Below, one piece after another: positions 6,970-14,030 of a DNA stretch of 27,340 nucleotides. Where the stretch lies: contig JAZLDO010000029.1 in assembly GCA_045614825.1 (NCBI GenBank), positions 1 through 27,340 of the forward strand. Reading direction: 5' to 3'. The number at the start of each line of letters is the position of its first letter. The stretch's first letter is position 1. Both the position numbers and the translations under genes were made by a program. The DNA is from Aphodosoma sp045614825. Lineage in GTDB: Bacteria; Bacteroidota; Bacteroidia; Bacteroidales; Paludibacteraceae. A model generated the notes under the pieces. It saw only the letters and a program-made list of their open reading frames with translations, made no database searches and was not told the DNA's origin.

Positions 6970-7545
6970 CTATTTACTTCTTTCAACTTTTCCGTTTGTC
7001 AATTTATAAATTTGTCCAGTTTCGGGACATGTAGCTAATCCTTTTTCATCGAAATTCAATCTATGTCCATATTCGCTAACCCAACCAATTTGGCGTGCAG
7101 GATTACCTACCACTAAAGCGTATGCAGGTACAGGTTTGGTAATTACAGATCCAGCACCAATTAGTGCATATTCACCAATTTCGTTGCCACATACAATTGT
7201 AGCATTTGCTCCAACCGAAGCACCGCGACGAAGTATAGTTGGTTTATATTCATTTTTGCGAGCTACGGCACTGCGGGGATTGATTACGTTAGTGAACACC
7301 ATAGATGGTCCAAGAAAAACATCATCTTCGCACACAACACCAGTATAAACACTCACATTATTTTGTATTTTTACATTACGACCTAATTTTACTCCTGGAG
7401 AGACTACAACATTTTGACCAATATTGCAGTTTTCGCCAATCTCACAATTCGACATGATGTGTGAAAAATGCCAAATTTTAGTGCCAACACCAATTGTGCA
7501 ATTCTCATCTATATATGATGATTCGTGTTTAAAATAATTTTCCAT
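6970..7545 (-). CDS. WbpD/WlbB-like sugar N-acetyltransferase
   Basis: Left-handed parallel beta-helix (hexapeptide repeat) acyltransferase. Isoleucine/valine-led hexapeptides run through residues about 17-165 (CTIGVG, CEIGENCNIGQN, VKLGRNVKIQNN, GASVGANATIVCG, IGEYALIGAGSV). The block VFTNVINPRSAV with an R-K-x-E-Y tail is characteristic of WbpD/WlbB enzymes, which acetylate the 3-amino group of UDP-2-acetamido-3-amino-2,3-dideoxy-glucuronate with acetyl-CoA during O-antigen/exopolysaccharide precursor synthesis. The length (191 aa) is normal. It leads the operon behind a good Bacteroidota promoter. The partners that make its usual substrate (dehydrogenase, aminotransferase, epimerase) are not in this window, so its exact substrate is inferred. 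Confidence 0.85.
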   Translation of the reverse strand: MENYFKHESSYIDENCTIGVGTKIWHFSHIMSNCEIGENCNIGQNVVVSPGVKLGRNVKIQNNVSVYTGVVCEDDVFLGPSMVFTNVINPRSAVARKNEYKPTILRRGASVGANATIVCGNEIGEYALIGAGSVITKPVPAYALVVGNPARQIGWVSEYGHRLNFDEKGLATCPETGQIYKLTNGKVERSK

Positions 7546-7553
7546 ACTATTTA

Positions 7554-7587
7554 TTAAAGAGTTACAAATTTGTTAAAGAGTTACAAA
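7554..7587. repeat. Direct repeat of 15 bp in the acetyltransferase leader
   Basis: ttaaagagttacaaa occurs at 7554-7568 and 7573-7587 (19-bp period). The second copy overlaps the -7 box of the minus-strand promoter and the first lies in the 5' leader. Confidence 0.8.
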
Positions 7588-7614
7588 GTTACAACAAAAT
7601 ATTTATTTGGCAAT
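7584..7614 (-). promoter_or_regulatory. Promoter of the acetyltransferase-HAD-lipoprotein-queA operon
   Basis: On the minus strand the -7 box TAACTTTG is read from 7591 to 7584. An ATTG -33-like element (7614-7611) lies 19 nt upstream of it. This matches the Bacteroidota sigma consensus TTTG-N(17-20)-TAnnTTTG. The expected transcript start is about 30 nt before the gene's ATG at 7545. Confidence 0.6.
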
Positions 7615-7632
7615 AGTTTTATAAATTTTTAG

Positions 7633-7663
7633 CATAAAAAATAGGCTGACTTAATAGTCAGCC
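7633..7663 (-). terminator. Terminator of alanine dehydrogenase gene
   Basis: A perfect 8-bp stem, ggctgact (7644-7651) with agtcagcc (7656-7663), around a 4-nt loop. On the minus strand it is followed by the T-tract tattttttatg. It lies 23 bp beyond the stop codon. Confidence 0.9.
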
Positions 7664-7686
7664 CATTCATATTATTTAATGTAGTA

Positions 7687-8799
7687 TTATTTAAGGAATT
7701 CTTCTACTGGTGTGTAAGGCATATCGAATGCTTCGCTTACGGCTTTGAAACAGATTTTGCCATCAACTACGTTAAGACCTTTTGCAAGACCAGCATCAGC
7801 GCGGCATGCTTCTTTCCAACCCATATTTGCAATACGAATTGCGTATGGAAGTGTAGCATTTGTGAGAGCGCGAGTAGATGTGATAGGTACTGCTCCTGGA
7901 ATATTTGCAACGCAATAGTGAACAATGCCATCAACTACGTATGTAGGGTCGGAGTGAGTTGTTGGGTGTGATGTCTCGAAGCAACCACCTTGGTCAATAG
8001 CCACGTCAACCATCACAGTGCCAGGTTGCATCATTTTCAGCATATCGCGAGTGATGATGTGAGGAGCTTTTGCGCCAGGAATGAGTACAGCACCGATGAT
8101 TAAGTCAACAGTTGGTAATTCGAGTTCGATATTGTATTGAGAAGAGTAGAGAGTGCGAACGTTTTTAGGTAACATATATTCCAATTGGCGAAGGCGAGGA
8201 ATTGAGATGTCGGCAATCATTACGTTAGCACCCATGCCAGCGGCAACAAGAGCAGCGTTATATCCTACAATACCACCACCGAGTACGAGAACGCGAGCAG
8301 CGCGTACACCAGGTACTCCGCCCATCAACATACCTTTGCCACCTTGAGGTTTTTCAAGGAAGCGAGCACCTTCTTGAGCAGCCATGCGGCCTGCTACTTC
8401 TGACATAGGTTGGAGTAGAGGTAGAGTACCATCTTTGACAACGGTTTCGTATGCCAAACAAGTTGCGCCTTGACGAATCATAGCTTCGGTTAATTCTTTT
8501 TCGCATGCAAAGTGGAAGTAGGTGAACACTAATTGTCCTTTGCGAATAAGAGGGTATTCGTAAGCGATAGGTTCTTTTACTTTGTAAATCATTTCGGCAG
8601 TTGCATATACATCTTCCATTGTTGGAAGTATGGTTGCTCCTGCAGCACGATAATCATCGTCAGAGTAGCCACTACCATGACCAGCTGTTGTTTGAACATA
8701 CACAGTATGGCCGTGTTTTACCAATTCTTGAACACCTGCAGGGTTAGCTCCCACGCGATTTTCGTTGTTTTTAATCTCTTTTGGAATACCGATAATCAT
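7687..8799 (-). CDS. ald: Alanine dehydrogenase
   Basis: Catalyses the reversible NAD-dependent oxidative deamination of L-alanine to pyruvate and ammonia in the cytoplasm, linking amino-acid and pyruvate pools. The N-terminal MIIGIPKEIKNNENRVG carries substrate-binding Arg15. Lys75 (YKVKEP) and His96 (TYFHFA) are the conserved catalytic pair. The Rossmann motif is VLGGGIVGYNAALVAAGMGANV. Further blocks are MVDVAIDQGGCFETS and the C-terminal IPGAVPITSTRALTNATLPY segment. At 370 aa it is full length. It is monocistronic, between its own promoter and terminator, and a 7-bp tandem repeat begins 8 bp before its ATG. Codon use is biased as in highly expressed genes. Confidence 0.97.
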   Translation of the reverse strand: MIIGIPKEIKNNENRVGANPAGVQELVKHGHTVYVQTTAGHGSGYSDDDYRAAGATILPTMEDVYATAEMIYKVKEPIAYEYPLIRKGQLVFTYFHFACEKELTEAMIRQGATCLAYETVVKDGTLPLLQPMSEVAGRMAAQEGARFLEKPQGGKGMLMGGVPGVRAARVLVLGGGIVGYNAALVAAGMGANVMIADISIPRLRQLEYMLPKNVRTLYSSQYNIELELPTVDLIIGAVLIPGAKAPHIITRDMLKMMQPGTVMVDVAIDQGGCFETSHPTTHSDPTYVVDGIVHYCVANIPGAVPITSTRALTNATLPYAIRIANMGWKEACRADAGLAKGLNVVDGKICFKAVSEAFDMPYTPVEEFLK

Positions 8800-8807
8800 A
8801 GTTTTTC

Positions 8808-8842
8808 AGAGTTTAGAGTTTAGAGTTTAGAGTATAGAGTTT
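8808..8842. repeat. Five tandem 7-bp repeats in the ald 5' leader
   Basis: Units of agagttt at 8808, 8815, 8822, 8829 (variant agagtat) and 8836. On the ald strand this is an actctaa-type repeat ending 8 nt before the start codon, i.e. across the normal ribosome-binding region. Confidence 0.9.
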
Positions 8843-8872
8843 AGATAAAGGCTAAACTTTTTATTTGCGGTA

Positions 8873-8880
8873 CAAATGTA
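8873..8880 (-). promoter_or_regulatory. Putative -7 box of ald
   Basis: Minus-strand TACATTTG fits TAnnTTTG. No good TTTG was found at the expected -33 spacing (nearest caaa on the plus strand is 25 nt away), so the promoter is plausible but incomplete. Confidence 0.45.
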
Positions 8881-9065
8881 GTGCAATTTCTTTTTTGTTG
8901 TATCGCAAATAATAATATTTTTTTTATGTTTTACAACATGTGTTAATTTGTAAGTATATTTGGGATTATAATAGAAGTTTGGAGGTTAAAGTGTTGATTG
9001 TTAGTGTTGAAAATTGTAAATAAAAAGTGTTAATTTATATGATTGATTTTTAATGAGGTAAGTTT

Positions 9066-9095
9066 TTTGTATATTAGAAAAAAGTAGTAACTTTG
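9066..9095 (+). promoter_or_regulatory. Promoter of the DUF4268 gene
   Basis: TTTG at 9066-9069, an 18-nt spacer, then TAACTTTG at 9088-9095. This is a full match to the Bacteroidota -33/-7 consensus. Transcription would start about 15-20 nt before the ATG at 9119. Confidence 0.75.
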
Positions 9096-9118
9096 TATCG
9101 TGTTTGATATAAAATAAT

Positions 9119-9646
9119 ATGGCATATAAAAGAGAAGAATTAAAGCAATTAAAAACAGATTTTTGGAATGGTTTTGCCGATTATTGCAATACTATTCCAC
9201 GACTTGCGCAGCGTAAACAGAAGTTTATGCTTTATAATACAAGACTTAAGGGAACTGAATTGAAATTTGATGTGCAGCGCCATGATGTGGCTGTAGTGTT
9301 AGAGATTAACCATGCGGATTATGATCGTCGTATTGAGCTGTTTGAGCATTTTAAGGCTTGTCGTCTGTTGTTTGAAGAGGCATTTGAGGGAATTGAGGTT
9401 GTGTATGAGCCATTTTATAAGTTAGAAACAGGTAAGGATGTTTGTCGTATATATATAGCATCTTCAAAAGTTGATGATGCATCATATTGTCCCCCTGTTT
9501 TAGGGGGACGAGCTCAAGAGGCGGAGGGGGGTAATGTTTTAGACTTTCATCGTCGTGATGATTGGCAAAAGTTTTATCAGTTTATGGCGCGTAATATGAT
9601 GCGTCTTGAAAGGATATTTAATCAGGCAAAACAAGCTTTGGAATAG
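9119..9646 (+). CDS. DUF4268 domain-containing protein
   Basis: Stand-alone DUF4268 protein, cytoplasmic, function unknown. The domain also occurs at the C-terminus of some restriction-associated proteins. Recognisable blocks are FWNGFADYCN near residue 15, RQKFMLYNTRLKG-like KQKFMLYNTRLKG (33-45), ELKFDVQRHDVAVVLEI, the R-x-E-L-FE segment (71-77), Y-x-P-F-Y-K (96-101), CRIYI (109-113) and DDWQKFYQFMARNMMRLE (147-164). Oddity: residues 124-139 (CPPVLGGRAQEAEGGN) are encoded by a hairpin cassette of DNA and split CRIY from the DDW block, where relatives have a shorter link. The frame survives, so the protein is probably functional with an enlarged loop. Confidence 0.88.
   Translation: MAYKREELKQLKTDFWNGFADYCNTIPRLAQRKQKFMLYNTRLKGTELKFDVQRHDVAVVLEINHADYDRRIELFEHFKACRLLFEEAFEGIEVVYEPFYKLETGKDVCRIYIASSKVDDASYCPPVLGGRAQEAEGGNVLDFHRRDDWQKFYQFMARNMMRLERIFNQAKQALE
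9489..9532. repeat. GC-rich hairpin cassette inserted in the DUF4268 gene
   Basis: A perfect 8-bp stem, gtccccct (9489-9496) with agggggac (9502-9509), around loop gtttt. It is followed by a short purine-rich part (gagctcaagaggcggagggg). The base composition is unlike the surrounding gene and the cassette maps exactly to the extra residues of the protein. Confidence 0.75.
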
Positions 9647-9673
9647 GTTAAGGGTTAGAGGTTAAGGGTTAGA
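9646..9673. repeat. Two exact 14-bp tandem repeats after the DUF4268 stop
   Basis: ggttaagggttaga at 9646-9659 and 9660-9673, starting on the last base of the stop codon. Each unit is itself two imperfect heptamers (ggttaag, ggttaga). Confidence 0.9.
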
Positions 9674-9694
9674 GTATTGATTATAAATATGGAT

Positions 9695-9737
9695 GCAGGT
9701 TGGTATTTTCAGCCTGCTATTTTTTTCTCTTTTTTAT
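9695..9737 (+). terminator. Terminator of the DUF4268 gene
   Basis: Stem gcaggttg (9695-9702) with cagcctgc (9710-9717), eight pairs with one G-U, loop gtatttt. It is followed by tatttttttctctttttt, a strong U-tract. Confidence 0.88.
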
Positions 9738-9768
9738 TTGTTTATTTGCTTTTTTTTGCATACCTTTG
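9737..9768 (+). promoter_or_regulatory. Promoter of the peptidase/giant protein operon
   Basis: TTTG (9737-9740), a 20-nt spacer, then TACCTTTG (9761-9768). It gives a 5' leader of roughly 150 nt before the ATG at 9930. A weaker box, TACTTTCG, occurs at 9888-9895. The long leader has no recognisable riboswitch, only a short ggca/tgcc hairpin near 9855-9870. Confidence 0.6.
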
Positions 9769-9929
9769 TTGATTATAAAATAAGTTACTTAATTATAATA
9801 TTTTTTGTTGCATTTTTGCTTGCATTTTATTGTCGTAACCCGAATAGATAAAAGGCAAGTTCAAAAGTGCCATTGTTGCATAAAGTGTACTTTCGATACA
9901 ATATAATATTAACATAAATATACAAGACT

Positions 9930-12900
9930 ATGAAAAAAATTACTTTTTTCTTGATGGTATTAGTTGCTATGTTGGTGGCAATACCTATGTTTGCGCAAGA
10001 TCGCAACAACGAAGATGAGGTGATTAAAGTAGATCCTCGTCAACGAGATTATCGTGAAGGCGAAGTGTTGGTTAAGTTTAAATCGACAAGTCGCGTAAAT
10101 GTTCGTGCAAAAAATGGAAAAGTGGCAACCGATGTATCTGCCGTGGATGTTGCATTGGCTGCTTTAGGTGTAGAAGAGGTTGATCAACTCATGCCTCTTA
10201 CAGGGCGTAAAGTATCTCAAATTCGTGTTAAATCGGCAAATGGAGCTGAGATAGTCGATACTGATATGTCGAAACTTTATCGTATGAAATTTAATCGTGA
10301 AAAAATTTCATCGGTTGTTGAAGCTATTGCTGCACTTAAGGATTTGCCAGAAGTAGAATATGCCGAGCCTAACTACATAGTTTATTCTTTGTCAGAGGAG
10401 TCAAGTGGTTTGGCTGAAATTTATTGTAAGGAACCTCTTTATCCACAACAACATGGATTGCCAGGAGTTGGTTTGGATTATCTTTGGAGTAGAAAACAGA
10501 TTAACTCAAAACGTTCGGTTATAGCTATTCTTGATACAGGTGTTGATACAGAGCATCCCGACCTTAAGGCTAATATTTGGACTAATGAGTCGGAAAAAAG
10601 AGGTAAAGACAAAGTTGATGATGATGACAATGGTTTTAAAGATGATATTCATGGATGGGACTTTGTGAATCAAACGGCGAATGTGCGTGACAACAATGGT
10701 CATGGTACTCACTGTGCTGGTATTGCTGCGGCTATTGGTAGAAATGGAATTGGTATTACTGGTGCTAATCCAGAAGCTCTTATTATGCCTATTGCAGTGT
10801 TGCAATCTGATGGACGTGGCGACGTAGCTACTATTATTAAAGGTATTGACTATGCAACAGCCAATGGTGCTGATGTATTGAGCATGAGTTTTGGTGGTTA
10901 TCAATATTCTATTGCCGAAGAGCAAGCCCTTGCTAAAGCATACGCTAAAATGGTGCTTGTTGCAGCAGCAGGTAACGATCACGTTTCTATTTCTGACGTA
11001 AATCCTTGTAATGTGCATGGTTCTGGTCGTATGTTCCCAGCTGCTTTCACATTTGTTTTGGGTGTTGAGGCTGGCGACGAACATGGCAATTTGGCTTCGT
11101 TTAGTAACTATGACCCTGATGGTCCTCTCTTTTCTGAATTTGGAGAAGAACAACTCTATAATTACGAACTTCGTGCACCTGGTTTAGGTATTATTTCAAC
11201 TTTCCCTAATGGACAATACAGAGCATTGAATGGTACGTCTATGGCATGTCCGTTGGTGGCAGGTGCTATTTCGGCATTATTAGAACGTAAGGAATATTCG
11301 TCTAACGAATTGCTTTTTGGAGACTTGATTTATGCGCGTCGTGCAAATGGTAATGGTAATGTCAATTTCAAAACAGTGTATGATATAACAGAAAAAGATC
11401 GTAAACCAGAATTGACACTTGTTACATATAATATTGTTGATTCGATTAGCGGAGATGGCGATGGTCGTCCTGATGCTGGCGAACAAGTAGAGATATATCC
11501 AGTGTTGAAAAATGCGTGGGGACAAGCTAAAAATATCAAAATTTATTTGAGCCTTGCAGAGCCAGAAGATCCTAATATTGTGAATATTATCACAGCTCGT
11601 GCTGATTTTGGACGTGAACTTAGTAGTTATGGTAAAAATAGTTCAGTCAACCCTCTTCGTTTCAAAATTAGCGACAATTGTGTTGATGGTCGTCGTATTC
11701 GTTTGGTTTTGTCGGCTACATGCGATAATATGTCATCTACTTTTGAGCAAGAGATTGTTGTTACTGCTGAAAATGGGGTAGAAATTGGTGGTATTTTGGA
11801 GAAAGATATGACGCTTTATCCTAATGTACACTATATTGTAACTTCTTCACTTTTGGTTCCAAAAGGTGTTACGCTTACTATTAAACCAGGTACGGTGATT
11901 AAATTTAAAGATGAAACTGGTTTTAACTGCGAAGGTAATCTCGTAGCAAATGGTACTCCTGATAGTATGATTGTATTTACTAAAACCGATTTAGGGTTGG
12001 GTAATATTCAATATTTCAAATTTGGAGGAGATACCATTTCTTATGCAATACTTGAGAATTTTACTTTATCTGGAAAATTTGGTGAAGGGTCAACAAACAC
12101 TTATCCTTATCGTTATGATAGATATGAGAATTGTATTATAAGGTATAATTCAAGTGGTTATTTATTAAACGCGGGTAGTTTTGTGAAATGTAATGTTGTG
12201 TATAATAATGTTGGATATTACACCACAGGTTTTAATGTTGAAAATACAAATTTTATAGGTAATACTTTTTCTTATAAACATTCAGATATGGCTAAACAAG
12301 GTATTATTAATTTAGATAAAGCAAAAAATTCAAATTTGTTGAATAATTATGTTGTATATTTGGATCTTTATACAAGTGGCACTTATTATTCATCTACTAT
12401 TCAATCCCATAAATCGGAATATCCATCATATTTAGGTTCTGCTCGAGAAGATATTTTACATCGTAATATTTTCGATTATTATAATCCAGTGGATCCGTAT
12501 GGAGTTGGTTATGTAGATTTGGATTATGTGGCTAAGACTCCGATTGCCGATTGTCATGGTATTGTGTGGAAGGTGTTGGTTAATGGACTTGATGCACAAG
12601 ATGAATATGAATTGATGCCTCCATTGGGTGTTGGTCGTCACAAAGTTGAGGTATATTTTAATCGTCCAATGGATAAAAAAGTTACTCCTTACTTAGCAAT
12701 GGGTGTTCGTCCGCCTTATACTCAAGTTGCGATAAACGAAAATGGCAGTTGGAATGCCGAAGGCACTATTTATACAGCGTATGTAAGCATCAATGGTAAA
12801 ATGGGTATTGATGGTGTTAATCGTATTTATGTTTCTGGAGCAAAAGACCTTGAGCATTTCGAGATTCCAGAAGAGAAAGTTCGTTTTAATGTTCCGGTCT

Positions 12901-14021
12901 CTTCTGCAGGTTCGTTGAATACAGGTCTTATGGCAGAAGCAGGTTTGGGTAAAGTGTCGCTCTCTTGGACTACCGATGAAGAGGATTTTGAAGATTTGCT
13001 TGGTTATAATATCTATCGTTTCACTGTCGATTCATTGAATGTAAGTAGCGACTCTGTTATTATCAACTCTTCTTTGATTGAATCTGATAAAACGAAATTT
13101 GTTGATTATGATGTAGTTCCAGGCACAACTTACTATTATGTAATTAAACAGATGACAACTTCGCTCAGTACTTATAGTTTGAGTAATGCCGTTGCAGCAA
13201 CACCATTGACAGCAGCTTGTGGCGATGCTAATGGTAGTATGTCGGTAGATATTGCCGATGTTGTAACTCAAATAGCACACTTGACAAACAAAAATCCACA
13301 ACCATTTATTTTCGATGCTGCCGATGTCAATTCTGATGGTGTGGTTAATATTCTCGACGTAGTTGCAACAATCAATCTTATCATCAATCCTTCAGCTGCA
13401 GGTATTATGTCGGTTGATAATACAGCTAAATATTTTATCGAAGAGGGTATTTTGTATGTTGAATCAGATGTTGCTTTAGGAGGTCTTCAATTCCGTTTTG
13501 CAGCTCCAGCCGATGCTGAATTTAAAGTACTTGAAGCACTTGAAGGATTTGAACAAGTGTTTGAATATGACAGTATTACTGGTGAGCATTTGTTCTTGGC
13601 TTACTCTATGGTGGGTAAAACAATTCCTGCTGGTCGTCATGCTTTGATTGAAATTGGCGATGCTGAATTGACCGAAATAATACTTAGTGACCCAACGGGA
13701 CGAAATGTATTGCCTATAGATGGCACAGCAACTAATCTTGGAACAGTGGAACAGATGCAACTTTCGACTCCATATCCAAATCCATTCCGCGAACAAGTGG
13801 TTGTGCCTTATTTGATAGGTCAAACAGGCGAACATGCAGTGCGTATGGTATTTACTGATGTTGCTGGTCGAGTAATCGATGTTTATACAGCAGTTAATGG
13901 TTTTGGCTCATATTCATATACTTGGACCCCAGCACAAGGTATGTTGCCAGGCGTATATTTCGTATCGCTTTATGTTGATGATAAATTGATGCAAACAAGT
14001 AAAATTGTTTATTTACAATAA
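9930..14021 (+). CDS. Secreted subtilisin-like (S8) peptidase with dockerin and T9SS sorting domain
   Basis: Multidomain S8 serine peptidase predicted to cross the inner membrane by Sec (signal peptide ending near AIPMFAQ) and the outer membrane by type IX secretion. A prodomain (about 38-150, opening with GEVLVKFKS) is followed by the catalytic domain. The catalytic residues are Asp202 (LDTGVD), His258 (NGHGTHCAGI), oxyanion Asn349 (AAAGND) and Ser437 (NGTSMACPLVAGA). Next come a CARDB-like beta domain (about 493-615), a strand-rich beta-helix-like region opening with LTIKPGTVIKFK, and a fibronectin-III-like domain (about 1000-1092). A type I dockerin follows with two calcium loops, DANGSMSVDIAD (from 1099) and DVNSDGVVNILD. 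A cohesin-like segment (about 1160-1270, LFLAYSMVGKTIPAG) and a T9SS type A sorting domain (YPNPF at 1282-1286, GVYFVSLYVDD, final KIVYL) end it. All catalytic residues are present. The giant gene follows after 9 bp. Confidence 0.94.
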   Translation: MKKITFFLMVLVAMLVAIPMFAQDRNNEDEVIKVDPRQRDYREGEVLVKFKSTSRVNVRAKNGKVATDVSAVDVALAALGVEEVDQLMPLTGRKVSQIRVKSANGAEIVDTDMSKLYRMKFNREKISSVVEAIAALKDLPEVEYAEPNYIVYSLSEESSGLAEIYCKEPLYPQQHGLPGVGLDYLWSRKQINSKRSVIAILDTGVDTEHPDLKANIWTNESEKRGKDKVDDDDNGFKDDIHGWDFVNQTANVRDNNGHGTHCAGIAAAIGRNGIGITGANPEALIMPIAVLQSDGRGDVATIIKGIDYATANGADVLSMSFGGYQYSIAEEQALAKAYAKMVLVAAAGNDHVSISDVNPCNVHGSGRMFPAAFTFVLGVEAGDEHGNLASFSNYDPDGPLFSEFGEEQLYNYELRAPGLGIISTFPNGQYRALNGTSMACPLVAGAISALLERKEYSSNELLFGDLIYARRANGNGNVNFKTVYDITEKDRKPELTLVTYNIVDSISGDGDGRPDAGEQVEIYPVLKNAWGQAKNIKIYLSLAEPEDPNIVNIITARADFGRELSSYGKNSSVNPLRFKISDNCVDGRRIRLVLSATCDNMSSTFEQEIVVTAENGVEIGGILEKDMTLYPNVHYIVTSSLLVPKGVTLTIKPGTVIKFKDETGFNCEGNLVANGTPDSMIVFTKTDLGLGNIQYFKFGGDTISYAILENFTLSGKFGEGSTNTYPYRYDRYENCIIRYNSSGYLLNAGSFVKCNVVYNNVGYYTTGFNVENTNFIGNTFSYKHSDMAKQGIINLDKAKNSNLLNNYVVYLDLYTSGTYYSSTIQSHKSEYPSYLGSAREDILHRNIFDYYNPVDPYGVGYVDLDYVAKTPIADCHGIVWKVLVNGLDAQDEYELMPPLGVGRHKVEVYFNRPMDKKVTPYLAMGVRPPYTQVAINENGSWNAEGTIYTAYVSINGKMGIDGVNRIYVSGAKDLEHFEIPEEKVRFNVPVSSAGSLNTGLMAEAGLGKVSLSWTTDEEDFEDLLGYNIYRFTVDSLNVSSDSVIINSSLIESDKTKFVDYDVVPGTTYYYVIKQMTTSLSTYSLSNAVAATPLTAACGDANGSMSVDIADVVTQIAHLTNKNPQPFIFDAADVNSDGVVNILDVVATINLIINPSAAGIMSVDNTAKYFIEEGILYVESDVALGGLQFRFAAPADAEFKVLEALEGFEQVFEYDSITGEHLFLAYSMVGKTIPAGRHALIEIGDAELTEIILSDPTGRNVLPIDGTATNLGTVEQMQLSTPYPNPFREQVVVPYLIGQTGEHAVRMVFTDVAGRVIDVYTAVNGFGSYSYTWTPAQGMLPGVYFVSLYVDDKLMQTSKIVYLQ
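13215..13400 (+). other. Dockerin type I domain coding segment of the S8 peptidase
   Basis: Two 12-residue EF-hand-like calcium loops, starting at Asp1099 and about 37 residues later, each followed by a hydrophobic helix (VVTQIAHL; VVATINLII). The leading CGDANG and the D-x-N-x-D spacing are the usual dockerin-I form. Known dockerins bind cohesins. The neighbouring product carries cohesin-like modules. Confidence 0.85.
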
Positions 14022-14030
14022 AAAAAATAT

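Larger units (their letters stand above)
8800..9118. other. Divergent spacer between ald and DUF4268 genes
   Basis: No coding frame. On the ald side it holds the 7-bp tandem repeat (8808-8842) and a minus-strand TAnnTTTG box (8880-8873). On the other side it holds a plus-strand promoter (9066-9095). The middle (about 8910-9050) is AT-rich without recognisable structure. Confidence 0.75.

Noticed and set aside
9769..9929. Riboswitch in the 160-nt leader of the peptidase gene
   Set aside because: Only a 4-bp stem is visible and no conserved aptamer core was recognised.
10506..11153. 215-aa open frame on the minus strand opposite the S8 catalytic domain
   Set aside because: It lies antisense to conserved catalytic motifs, has a composition typical of shadow frames (many Ile, Thr, Asn, Cys, His) and shows no family motif.
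9930..14021. A cellulosome-type glycoside hydrolase because of the dockerin
   Set aside because: The catalytic domain is clearly a subtilisin (Asp202, His258, Ser437). No glycoside hydrolase or carbohydrate-binding motif was recognised.
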